From: an uncultured Clostridia bacterium | GTDB taxonomy: Bacteria > Bacillota > Clostridia > TANB77 > CAG-508 | Direction: 5' to 3' | DNA: 9,231 bases | NCBI GenBank assembly: GCA_944390505.1 | Contig: CALXQF010000040.1 | Span: 1-9,231 of the forward strand | Shown here: positions 1-6,800 of the stretch, piece by piece | Layout of the letters: each line of letters begins with the position of its first letter | Position numbering within the stretch: the first letter of the stretch is position 1 | The notes under the pieces: model-generated | Databases searched by the model: none | What the model was told of the DNA's origin: nothing | The model's input: only the letters and a program-made list of their open reading frames with translations | Translations under genes and position numbers: made by a program

Positions 1-35
1 AGAATATGATAAAAAAATTAGTTAGCTGACAAATT

Positions 36-64
36 GGACCAAAGGGGACTGTCCCCTTTGGTCC
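36..64. terminator. Perfect 14-bp hairpin beyond smc, terminator- or REP-like
   Basis: The arms at 36-49 (GGACCAAAGGGGAC) and 51-64 are exact reverse complements around a single T, so the real loop is probably a few bases wider. The stem is GC-rich in an AT-rich setting. Five T follow on the plus strand (65-69), so as an intrinsic terminator it fits plus-strand transcription best. Read from smc, on the minus strand, only AATTTG follows, a weak U-tract. Very similar GGGGACNGTCCCC hairpins recur between genes in many Clostridia, so it may be a copy of an interspersed palindrome rather than a dedicated terminator. That comparison is from memory and was not searched. Confidence 0.55.
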
Positions 65-76
65 TTTTTAATGGCC

Positions 77-3000
77 CTATTTCAACTTAATGGATAACAA
101 TTTACTAATACCATTTTCCTCCATAGTTACGCCATAAACGCTATCTGCTACTTCCATTGTACCTTTTCTGTGGGTAATAACTAAAAATTGTGTTCCTTTG
201 CAGAATTTCTTTAAGTATTCTGCAAAACGATATACATTGACATCATCTAGTGCTGCTTCAATCTCGTCTAAAATACAGAATGGTGCTGGATTGATTTTTA
301 AAATAGCAAATAATAATGCAATTGCAGTAAATGCTTTTTCTCCTCCTGAAAGTAGCATCATATTTTGTAGTTTTTTTCCTGGTGGCTGTACTCGTATATC
401 AATTCCACATTCTAAAATATTGTCTTCATCTTCTAAAATGAGTTCTGCCTTTCCTCCATTAAATAATTCTATAAATACTTCATTAAAGTTTTTGTTAATC
501 ATTTCAAATTTTTCTTTAAATTGGGTTTTCATGGTTTCTGTCATATCATTAATGACTTTTCTTAGTTTAGCTACTGTATTTTCTAAATCTAATCTTTGTT
601 CTGACATGAAATCATATCTTTCTTTTGTTTTTTTGTATTCTTCTATACTGTCTATGTTAATACTTCCCAAGTCTTTAATTTGATTACGTAACTGATTTAC
701 CTGCTTTTGCGCATTTGCAATATTATTTGGTTTTTGATAACCTTCTACATTGTTAGGTGTTAATTCGTATTCATCCCATAATTTATCTGTCACATCTTGA
801 ATATCTTGCTCTAGTTTTGATTTTTTGACATCTAGTTTTACAATTTGTTCTTTTAGTCCTTCTAGAACATTAAATTGACTAGATACTTCATTTTCTGTTT
901 TGGCTAGCATTTCATTTTTGCTTGTTCTTTCTTGTTTTAATTCTTCCACTTTGGTAGAACTTTGACTAACCTCTTTTTTAATTTGTTCTATCTGTTCTTC
1001 TAAACCTATAATATTGCTTTCTAATTGTTGATTATCAGCTAGCAACTCTTGAATGGTTTTTTCTTTATTTTCTCTACTTTTTTCTTGATTTTCAATATCT
1101 TGCCCAATTCTTTGTACCATTTCATCAATAGAAGTTTCACTCTCATCAAAAGAGCTAACAGAAATTTTTAAATTAGTAATATCAAAATTTAAATCATCAA
1201 TATATTTTTGGTTGTCTTTATTGTTAATTGCAAATTGCTCTATTACTTGGTTTAATTCTGCAATTTCTTTTGTTAATTGTTCAATCTCTAGCTGTTTTTG
1301 CTCTTTTTGTTTTCTATTTTCCTCCATTTGCTCTTGAATATGAGAAACTTCTTCTCTTAATTTTGTAAGTCTTCCTTCTAATTTTGCAATATTTTCATCA
1401 ATTGCTACTACTTTTTGCTTTTCTGTTGCATAGGTAATCTCTATTTCTTGTAATTCTTTTTCTAGTTTAGCGGTTTCTTCAATATTATCACTAATAGAAT
1501 TTGCATAATTTTTCTTTTCTTCATTTTTTTGTGCAATTTGCTTTTCTAGCTTTTTCAATTCTTTTTCTAGTTCTTCAATTTCTCTACTTCTACCTAATAT
1601 ATTAACTGTTTTGGTTGCAACACTACCACCAGAAATAGAACCAGAACTATTAATGATATCTCCTTGTAATGTAACAATACGGAAAGAATATTTGTCTTTT
1701 TTAGCTAGATTAATAGCTGTATCCATATCTTTCACTACTACTGTTCTACCTAATAAGTTTTCTACAATATCTGCATATTTTTTATCACATTCAATTAAAT
1801 CAGATGCAATACCAATCACTCCATCTAATTTGGTTATTTTGTCCAATTTTTTTCCATGAATAGAGCTAACTGGCAAAAAGGATGCTCTACCTAATTGGTT
1901 TGTTCTTAAATATTCAATTAGTTTCTTGGCATCTTGCTCTGTATCAGTAACAATATTTTGTAAGGTTTGACCTAAACACATTTCAATTGCAGTTTCATAT
2001 TCTTTTTTTACTGAAATTAAATTAGCAAGTACGCCATGAATTCCCTTTTTTAAATCTTGATTTTTATCACATGCTAGTAATAAAGATTTGACAGTTTTGC
2101 TATATCCTTCTTTTTCCTTTTCTGTTTCTACTAAAAATTGATGTCTTGCTTGTTTCATTCTTTGCTGATAAGCTAATTTGTTGACTTCATCTTCATACTC
2201 TTTTAGTTTTTTCATATTTTCTTCTTTTGTTTTTAAACTTTTTTGTAAATTGCTATCAGCAGTATTTCTTTTGGATTCTATTTCATAAAAACCTTTGGCT
2301 ATTTCTTGCTTATTTCCCCTGGTTAAATCTAATTCGGAAATAGTAGAGTCTATCTCATTTTTTAATTGTTTTTTTCTTTTTTCTAAATTTTCAAAATTAG
2401 CATCTTGCATCCCTATTTCACTAGTTAGGCTATATCTTTTATCTGTGTTTTGCTCTACAGCTTGCTTTTTGCCCTCTATTTCTAATTCTTTGTCTGATAA
2501 TTTTTTTGTTAATTCTGCTAATTCTGCTTCTTTTTGTTCCAATTCTTTTGTAAATTTTTCTTTATTAGATGTTAAATTGGTTTTCTTTTCTAGCTTTTGT
2601 GTTTGTTCTTCTTGGAGTTCTATTATTCTCTGTTTGATTTCTTCTATCTCATTTTCCAGTCTTTGTTTGTTATTTTGATTGTTTTGAATTCTTTCTCTGG
2701 CAATTCCTATTTCTGAATGGATCTTCTCTATTTGATTGGTACTTTCAAACCCAAGATTTTGCATAGATTCAATTTGACTGGTAATATCATCAATGCATTG
2801 TCTTAAATCCTCTTTTTTAGATTGTAGACTCTGCATTTTTTCATCTTCTGCCTCTTTTTGAGAAGTTAAAATCTCTTCATCTTTTAATAACTGCTCTAAT
2901 CTTTCTTTATAGGTTTGAATGTTGTATACAAAAAGTCCCACTTCTACTGATTTTAGTTCTTCTCTTAAGTCTAAAAACTGTTTTGCTTTATCTGCTTGTA

Positions 3001-3619
3001 ATTTTAATGGCTCTATATTGGTTTCAATTTCAGATAAAATATCATTAATTCGAAGCAAATTGAGCTTCGTTTGCTCTAACTTTTTTTCAGATTCTTGTTT
3101 TCTTGTTCTATATTTTACAATTCCTGCTGCTTCTTCAAAAATGTGTCTTCTATCTTCTGATTTATTACTTAAAATCTCATCTATTTTTCCTTGCCCTATA
3201 ATACTGTAACCATCTTTTCCAATTCCTGTGTCCATAAATAATTCTAATATATCTTTTAAACGACAAGGAGTTTTATTGATAAAGTAGCCTGTTTCTCCAC
3301 TACGATATAGCTTTCTTGTTACCGTTACTTCTGTATATTCGATAGGAAGTTTTCCATCCATGTTATCAATCACAATAGAAACTTCTGCAAAACCTAATGA
3401 TTTTCTGGCTTGGGTTCCAGCAAAAATAACATCTTCTGATTTTGCTCCTCTTAAAGATTTCATGCTTTGCTCTCCAAGTACCCAACGAATGGCATCTGAA
3501 ATATTGCTTTTTCCAGAACCATTTGGTCCAATGACAGAAGTAATTCCTGGTTTAAATTCTAATATGGTTTTATCTGCAAAAGATTTAAATCCTTGCATTT
3601 CTATTCTTTTTAAATACAT
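77..3619 (-). CDS. smc: Chromosome segregation protein SMC (condensin ATPase), complete
   Basis: This is the bacterial condensin ATPase, which dimerises, binds ScpA/ScpB and extrudes DNA loops to compact and segregate the chromosome. Its 1180 residues match the usual length. The N-terminal head has Walker A GPNGSGKSN (31-39) and a Q-loop near GQGKID (143-148). A long coiled coil follows (about 170-515), then the hinge (about 524-672, with glycine-rich GSISGGS), the returning coil (about 675-1020), and the C-terminal head with signature LSGGEK (1090-1095), Walker B FCILDE (1114-1119), D-loop ALDD and the H-loop histidine near 1150. The ATG at 3617-3619 is preceded by AGGTGG (3627-3632) at 7 nt. 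All catalytic motifs are intact. In Firmicutes smc usually sits between rnc and ftsY. Here its upstream side is mobile debris, and the downstream gene lies outside the window. ScpA and ScpB are not present. Confidence 0.98.
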   Translation of the reverse strand: MYLKRIEMQGFKSFADKTILEFKPGITSVIGPNGSGKSNISDAIRWVLGEQSMKSLRGAKSEDVIFAGTQARKSLGFAEVSIVIDNMDGKLPIEYTEVTVTRKLYRSGETGYFINKTPCRLKDILELFMDTGIGKDGYSIIGQGKIDEILSNKSEDRRHIFEEAAGIVKYRTRKQESEKKLEQTKLNLLRINDILSEIETNIEPLKLQADKAKQFLDLREELKSVEVGLFVYNIQTYKERLEQLLKDEEILTSQKEAEDEKMQSLQSKKEDLRQCIDDITSQIESMQNLGFESTNQIEKIHSEIGIARERIQNNQNNKQRLENEIEEIKQRIIELQEEQTQKLEKKTNLTSNKEKFTKELEQKEAELAELTKKLSDKELEIEGKKQAVEQNTDKRYSLTSEIGMQDANFENLEKRKKQLKNEIDSTISELDLTRGNKQEIAKGFYEIESKRNTADSNLQKSLKTKEENMKKLKEYEDEVNKLAYQQRMKQARHQFLVETEKEKEGYSKTVKSLLLACDKNQDLKKGIHGVLANLISVKKEYETAIEMCLGQTLQNIVTDTEQDAKKLIEYLRTNQLGRASFLPVSSIHGKKLDKITKLDGVIGIASDLIECDKKYADIVENLLGRTVVVKDMDTAINLAKKDKYSFRIVTLQGDIINSSGSISGGSVATKTVNILGRSREIEELEKELKKLEKQIAQKNEEKKNYANSISDNIEETAKLEKELQEIEITYATEKQKVVAIDENIAKLEGRLTKLREEVSHIQEQMEENRKQKEQKQLEIEQLTKEIAELNQVIEQFAINNKDNQKYIDDLNFDITNLKISVSSFDESETSIDEMVQRIGQDIENQEKSRENKEKTIQELLADNQQLESNIIGLEEQIEQIKKEVSQSSTKVEELKQERTSKNEMLAKTENEVSSQFNVLEGLKEQIVKLDVKKSKLEQDIQDVTDKLWDEYELTPNNVEGYQKPNNIANAQKQVNQLRNQIKDLGSINIDSIEEYKKTKERYDFMSEQRLDLENTVAKLRKVINDMTETMKTQFKEKFEMINKNFNEVFIELFNGGKAELILEDEDNILECGIDIRVQPPGKKLQNMMLLSGGEKAFTAIALLFAILKINPAPFCILDEIEAALDDVNVYRFAEYLKKFCKGTQFLVITHRKGTMEVADSVYGVTMEENGISKLLSIKLK

Positions 3620-3663
3620 TTTATTTCCACCTATTTAGTTTCATTTTTTATCATATTTAATAT

Positions 3664-3714
3664 GAGGGTGTATCATGCGGTGTGCATAAGTAACACACTG
3701 TATGATACACCCTT
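3664..3714 (-). promoter_or_regulatory. 5'-terminal stem-loop in the smc mRNA leader
   Basis: The arms 3665-3684 and 3694-3713 pair over 20 bp with two G-U positions around a 9-nt loop, and a further G-U pair is possible at 3664/3714. Measured from the promoter at 3718-3746, transcription should start near 3711, so this hairpin would be the first structure in the transcript, about 45 nt before the smc RBS. 5'-terminal stem-loops of this kind are known to protect mRNAs from 5'-end-dependent decay. There is no U-run after it on the minus strand, so it is not a good intrinsic terminator. It could instead be a small palindromic repeat that landed in the leader. Confidence 0.5.
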
Positions 3715-3717
3715 TAA

Positions 3718-3746
3718 AGTATATCCTTGATTTAATAAAAAGTCAA
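3718..3746 (-). promoter_or_regulatory. Predicted sigma-A promoter of smc
   Basis: On the minus strand, TTGACT (3741-3746) and TATACT (3718-3723) are separated by exactly 17 bp, each one mismatch from consensus. It lies about 100 bp upstream of the smc ATG and just after the stop of the broken surface-protein copy at 3766. This would let smc be transcribed independently of whatever has been inserted upstream. Confidence 0.7.
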
Positions 3747-3754
3747 TGAGATTG

Positions 3755-3813
3755 GTATGATTTTGCTAGGTGCCTAAGGTATATGGACTAGTTTCTGTTC
3801 CATTTCCTCCTGT
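3755..3813. repeat. Conserved 3'-end block of the surface cassette, copy 1
   Basis: This 59-bp block matches 6742-6800 in the same orientation with three mismatches, all close to the stop codon. It encodes the last residues (VTGGNGTETSPYTLGT) plus the TAG and about 11 bp beyond it. Similarity stops abruptly on both sides. Identity reaching past the stop codon argues for shared DNA ancestry or recombination, not only protein-level selection. Confidence 0.85.
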
Positions 3814-4368
3814 TACCTTGATATTGGTTTTTAATGTAAAAATAGGTATAAGATATGCCTGACCATTCCAACACTGAGAATAACTGTCATCACCAGTAGT
3901 AAATAGAACTTGACTTGATAGATTACCTCCGTAACTACATCTAATTCCAAACTCACGATAAGTAATATCTACTTCAACTTCACGAGAACATAGCCAATAA
4001 GAAAAATTATAATTTATTCCTAAATCCCTAATTCTATTGCAATCCGTCACATAGTTTGTATCTCCATCTCTAAATTTATCATTTAAACTGCTACCCCACT
4101 CATAATAAAGAAAATCACTTTGTGAATTTTTATTATTTGGTACACTTCCTACACATCTTGCATCAGTTGCATAGTTCGTATTTAAGTATGCTTGTGCTTT
4201 TGAATTTAAAATATTAATTGCGTTATTGTAATCCTCCATTGCAGTATCAAATCTAGAAGAATGTCCAAAATAAACATATTCAACTCCATCAGTTGTTATA
4301 ATCTGTGTTCCATATGCTGAACTGTTATCATATAGCACAATACATTTTCTTGTTGTTGTTTGAATCTT
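3766..4368 (-). pseudogene. C-terminal cassette of a pilin-like surface protein, 5'-truncated
   Basis: This open frame lacks an N terminus. From 4368 it reads KIQTTTRKCIVLYDNSSAYG and runs about 200 codons to a TAG. Its opening and closing stretches match the C-terminal part of the longer gene at 6753-8676 almost exactly: CIVLYDNSSAYGTQIIT at the front, ARCVGSVP in the middle, and (P)IF-LK--(I/V)KVTGGNGTETSPYTLGT at the end. The stretches between differ strongly. The pattern SYWLCSREV...FGIRCS...IPIF is typical of a globular C-terminal domain on Clostridial pilin-like proteins, perhaps with a C-type-lectin or FGE-like fold (inference). The first possible start is a GTG at 4338 with no RBS, and there is no signal sequence. 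It is either a silent cassette or a relic. Its upstream side is fused to a transposase fragment. Confidence 0.75.
4294..4357. repeat. 64-bp identical block at the cassette 5' border, copy 1
   Basis: It is identical base for base to 7224-7287, in the same orientation. It encodes the TTRKCIVLYDNSSAYGTQIIT segment that opens the C-terminal domain. Homology stops inside the ACA-repeat codons at 4351-4359, exactly where transposase sequence begins. Together with the 3' block at 3755-3813 it brackets the variable interior. A short internal anchor is also shared (4139-4161 against 7072-7094, 22 of 23 bases), encoding ARCVGSVP. Confidence 0.9.
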
Positions 4369-4512
4369 TCAATATTGTCCAACCCATTTGTATAATGTTG
4401 CACTTCCTATGCCATATTCACGCACAATATTGGCTGCTGTTGTTGTATGGCTTTCATACAACTCAACTATCATCTTTTTAAAATCCTCATCATAACTTTT
4501 ATTTTTTGCCAT
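4369..4512 (-). pseudogene. IS3-family transposase OrfA, N-terminal fragment
   Basis: The ATG at 4510-4512 opens a 47-codon frame starting MAKNKSYDEDFKKMIVELYE and continuing through IVREYGIGSATLYKWV to a TGA. This is the N-terminal helix-turn-helix of an IS3-type OrfA, the protein that recognises the element's ends. OrfA is normally about 90-110 residues, followed by an OrfB with a DDE catalytic core, and neither the rest of OrfA nor OrfB is in the window. An AAAGGAG RBS (4521-4527) lies 8 nt upstream and a strong promoter precedes it. The TGA looks like a point mutation, since the transposase-like reading continues KIQT after it. The frame then runs straight into the surface-protein cassette through a shared ACAACAAG. 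Confidence 0.75.
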
Positions 4513-4542
4513 CTTGAACACTCCTTTCTAGCGTACAAAACA

Positions 4543-4571
4543 ATTATATCATCTCTACGCTTTCGTGTCCA
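4543..4571 (-). promoter_or_regulatory. Extended -10 promoter of the transposase fragment
   Basis: On the minus strand TGGACA (4566-4571) is followed after 17 bp by a perfect TATAAT (4543-4548), with TG one base upstream of the -10 hexamer (extended -10). It drives the OrfA fragment and would transcribe the attached surface cassette. It is probably part of the IS terminal region, although I cannot define the terminal inverted repeat because the other end is absent. Confidence 0.65.
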
Positions 4572-4609
4572 AAATCTATCTTAACACCAACTTACTGTTA
4601 CATAAGCTT

Positions 4610-4678
4610 TTATCTCTTGTTTATTATTTTTATAAAATATAGGTGTGTGTGTACTTCCACAATGGTTTGACGATTCAT
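4610..4678 (-). CDS. Possible 22-residue small ORF in the spacer
   Basis: The ATG at 4676-4678 opens a 22-codon frame (starts MNRQTIVEVHTHLYFIKIIN) ending in TAA. A good AGAGGAG lies 10 nt upstream (4689-4695) and a plausible promoter further up (4742-4770). I recognise no family. An overlapping frame is also open for about 43 codons down to a stop at 4581, and neither looks clearly selected. The case rests on the promoter-RBS-ATG order only. It may equally be a decayed gene end or leader sequence beside the IS fragment. Otherwise the spacer 4513-4825 holds only AT-rich DNA and the two promoter-like sites. Confidence 0.25.
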   Translation of the reverse strand: MNRQTIVEVHTHLYFIKIINKR

Positions 4679-4741
4679 CTGTGTTTTTCTCCTCTTTACT
4701 TTCTTTTGTTTTGTTAATTTATATTTACTATATACGCTTCT

Positions 4742-4770
4742 ATCTTACCATTTTCTTTTTGTTTTTTCAA
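4742..4770 (-). promoter_or_regulatory. Predicted promoter in the spacer
   Basis: TTGAAA (4765-4770) and TAAGAT (4742-4747) on the minus strand are 17 bp apart, with TG one base upstream of the -10. The site lies just after the stop of the ATPase gene, facing the small ORF at 4610-4678 and the transposase fragment. The surroundings are A-rich, so chance matches are not rare. Confidence 0.4.
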
Positions 4771-4825
4771 CAACTTTTTTCTAAAATTTCGTCGCTAGCT
4801 TTTTGGTATAATCGTAAATAAGTGC

Positions 4826-6106
4826 TTATGGTTTTAGAGCTGTAATTGGTAATACATAAATTCCATCCGGTCTTTTTATAACTGCATCATATAATCCACA
4901 AATTACACACATAAATTTTGGTTTTACTTCTGCTAACTCATAAAACCTTTTTAAACTTGCTACTGCTTCTTCTTCTTTATTAGAACCTAATTTTATTTCT
5001 ATTGCACCATATTCTCCATCTGCAATTTCTATTATACTATCGACCTCTATTCCCGTATCGTTCTCTCTATAATGATACAATTTAGCCCCTATCACTTCTG
5101 CATATATTTTTAAATCTCTTTCACATAATGCTTCAAAATATAATCCCATAGTTTCTAAATCATTTATCAATTTTTCTGGTGTAATATTTAAAACTGCACA
5201 TCCTAATGATGGGTCTACAAAATGCCTTTTTGGATTTTTCCCTACATTTAATCTTGAACGTATTTTATACATAAAAGAGTTTTGATTTTCAATTAAATGT
5301 AATCTATTTAATACATTTAAATAATCTGTAACTGTATTTCTACTTATAGATAAATCTTCTTGTGTGATATTATCTTCAATATCTTTTATTAATACATTAT
5401 TTGCTGAAATAGTACTTTCATTTCTTGCAAGAGACCTCAATAGCATTTCCATTTTTCCTCTGTCTCTTTTTACTCCATCTACTTCTATAATATCTTTATC
5501 TAATACTGCTTCAATATAACTTCTAGTTATTTTCATAGCATCTTCCGCACTTATATTAATTGCCTCTGGCCATCCTCCTCTTACAATTAGTTCTGCAAGT
5601 TTTTTTAATTCTACCTTTTTTACTAGCTTATTGGTTACTTTATTTTCAAATAAATTTTTTAAAGAAACCTCTCCACTAGAATCACCCGACTCATACAAAG
5701 ACATCGTATACATATTCATTTTGCAAATTCTTCCTGCACCTGAATGGTGTATTTTATCACTCACAGGTACACTAGAACCTGTTAAAATGTATTTACCCTT
5801 TTCATTATCTTGGTCACATTTAAATCTTACTGCATCCCATATTGCCGGTACTTCTTGCCATTCATCAATCAGTTCTGGCTTATCTTTATCTAATATTAAA
5901 TTTACATCCATTTCTGCTAAATGTTTTTCTCTAAAGTTATCTGCTGTATTATTTAAATATGTAACACTATTTGAGTGATTTAAAGCTGTCCAAGTTTTTC
6001 CGCACCATTTTGGTCCTTCAATACTAATTGCACCAAAAATTTTTAAATTTTCTTCTATTGCTTTATCTATTAATCTTGGTAAATAGCCTTTTTTAGTTAG
6101 CTTCAT
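4826..6106 (-). CDS. AAA ATPase with C-terminal DUF4143-like (PD-(D/E)XK-fold) domain
   Basis: This encodes a 426-residue protein of the widespread but poorly characterised AAA/DUF4143 family, which is common in accessory regions of anaerobes. Walker A GPKWCGKTW is at 31-39 (K37) and Walker B LIDE at 79-82. A GSS sensor-like loop lies near 110-112 and GAGR at 123-126. A winged-helix-like segment (about 254-272, ISRNTVTDYLNVLNRLHLI) follows. The C terminus carries EVDSIIEI and AIEIKLG (about 355-373), the D...ExK arrangement of PD-(D/E)XK folds. The ATG at 6104-6106 is chosen because AGGTGA lies just upstream. A TTG at 6154 would add 16 residues but has no RBS and lies inside the -35 box. The frame appears intact. 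Cellular role unknown: family members are suggested to act on nucleic acids or in stress and defence contexts. It stands alone between two relics of one surface gene. Confidence 0.85.
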   Translation of the reverse strand: MKLTKKGYLPRLIDKAIEENLKIFGAISIEGPKWCGKTWTALNHSNSVTYLNNTADNFREKHLAEMDVNLILDKDKPELIDEWQEVPAIWDAVRFKCDQDNEKGKYILTGSSVPVSDKIHHSGAGRICKMNMYTMSLYESGDSSGEVSLKNLFENKVTNKLVKKVELKKLAELIVRGGWPEAINISAEDAMKITRSYIEAVLDKDIIEVDGVKRDRGKMEMLLRSLARNESTISANNVLIKDIEDNITQEDLSISRNTVTDYLNVLNRLHLIENQNSFMYKIRSRLNVGKNPKRHFVDPSLGCAVLNITPEKLINDLETMGLYFEALCERDLKIYAEVIGAKLYHYRENDTGIEVDSIIEIADGEYGAIEIKLGSNKEEEAVASLKRFYELAEVKPKFMCVICGLYDAVIKRPDGIYVLPITALKP

Positions 6107-6125
6107 TCCTTTCACCTCTTGTTTA

Positions 6126-6154
6126 AATATAACATATTTTTTTATTTTTTTCAA
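6126..6154 (-). promoter_or_regulatory. Predicted promoter of the DUF4143 ATPase gene
   Basis: TTGAAA (6149-6154) and TATATT (6126-6131) on the minus strand are 17 bp apart, with TG one base upstream of the -10 hexamer. Transcription should begin near 6119, leaving a leader of only about a dozen bases that holds the RBS. This placement excludes the TTG start at 6154. Confidence 0.6.
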
Positions 6155-6157
6155 TGT

Positions 6158-6212
6158 TTATTGTGCAATTTTTGAGTATTTTATTGTGCAGTTTTTGAGT
6201 ATTTTATTGTGC
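6158..6212. repeat. 23-bp tandem repeat upstream of the ATPase promoter
   Basis: Unit 1 (6158-6180) and unit 2 (6181-6203) are 23 bp each and differ at a single base. Unit 3 is partial, with its first 9 bases TTATTGTGC at 6204-6212. On the minus strand the unit contains TACTCAAAAA(C/T)TGCACAATAA. The array ends three bases before the -35 hexamer at 6149-6154. It could be a set of operator sites for a repressor or activator, or a neutral slippage repeat. Confidence 0.8.
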
Positions 6213-6411
6213 TCTTTTTATTCATAACATTAATAATCCAAGAACTAAAACTAATGTTGCTATCGAAATTGATAACTTTGAATATTCTGACATGATTGCT
6301 TCTATCTCTGATATTGAGCCTTTTTTCTCTAAGTCTATTATTTTCAACAGCGTTAGAATTACTAGCTTTAAATTTCAAACGAAACTTGTTGTTAGCAAGA
6401 CTGATTCTCAT
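6181..6411 (-). CDS. Doubtful small basic protein, 76 residues
   Basis: The ATG at 6409-6411 opens a frame starting MRISLANNKFRLKFKASNSN, rich in Lys, Arg and Asn, ending in a TAA at the border of the tandem repeat (6181-6183). A TTG at 6456 would add 15 residues. The RBS is poor (AGAAAG). I recognise no family. The exactly antisense plus-strand frame is also open over about 250 bp (about 6190-6441), and neither strand uses TTA or TCA codons, unlike the neighbouring genes. One of the two may be a remnant of a foreign gene, or the stretch may be noncoding. The remainder of 6216-6752 shows no other convincing gene. Confidence 0.2.
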   Translation of the reverse strand: MRISLANNKFRLKFKASNSNAVENNRLREKRLNIRDRSNHVRIFKVINFDSNISFSSWIINVMNKKSTIKYSKTAQ

Positions 6412-6591
6412 AATGAATCTTTCTTCATTTTTAGGTTCTGATTGTTCTAAAAACAAAAATCATTTTTATGCTTTACGATGTATAGTCTTTTCTTTTAGAT
6501 ACCATTTTTTGTCATTTATGGTGGTGTTTTTTATCATGCAATTTTTTCACCAAATTTAGAACATTTATTAAAATTTCATTACTAAATTTAG

Positions 6592-6637
6592 AAAGTAGCA
6601 CAATGTTGACATAATTTCGTCATTTTTGTGCTACTTT
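6592..6637. repeat. 12-bp inverted repeat with nested stem, 3' of the pilin-like gene
   Basis: The arms AAAGTAGCACAA (6592-6603) and TTGTGCTACTTT (6626-6637) are exact complements. Between them a short TGAC/GTCA stem can form. It lies about 115 bp beyond the stop of the pilin-like gene, with no clear T-run on either strand. It could be a weak factor-dependent terminator or a small palindromic element. Confidence 0.45.
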
Positions 6638-6741
6638 TCTCATATCTTTTTCGATTGTTAGACGCTATTTTGTACTTTGTATCTATTGCTACTCTAGTGT
6701 GTATTAAAAGTACCGAGTATTAGGTTAATCGGATATCAGCC

Positions 6742-6800
6742 GTATGATTTTGCTATGTCCCTAATGTATATGGACTAGTTTCTGTTCCATTTCCTCCTGT
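6742..6800. repeat. Conserved 3'-end block of the surface cassette, copy 2
   Basis: This is the partner of 3755-3813 (56 of 59 bases), covering the last codons, the TAG and about 11 bp of the 3' flank of the longer gene. Both copies point the same way and lie about 3 kb apart. Confidence 0.85.

Noticed and set aside
198..3638. Several plus-strand open frames across 198-3638
   Set aside because: They are antisense to the coding sequence of a complete, motif-perfect smc, have no RBS, and are Phe/Leu/Ser-rich as expected for the reverse of a Lys/Glu-rich coiled coil.
4369..4371. TGA read as tryptophan or selenocysteine inside the transposase/surface frame
   Set aside because: Tryptophan is encoded by TGG throughout the window, the product is a truncated transposase where Trp or Sec is not expected, and no other gene needs recoding. 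A CGA-to-TGA type mutation is simpler.
4806..4812. TATAAT on the plus strand near 4807
   Set aside because: No acceptable -35 at 16-18 bp, and no plus-strand gene follows it.
6107..6154. TTG start at 6154 for the ATPase
   Set aside because: It has no RBS, adds a non-conserved lysine-rich stretch and overlaps the -35 hexamer. The ATG at 6106 has a well-placed RBS.
6158..6212. CRISPR-like array
   Set aside because: The units are directly adjacent with no spacers, number fewer than three full copies, and there are no cas genes.
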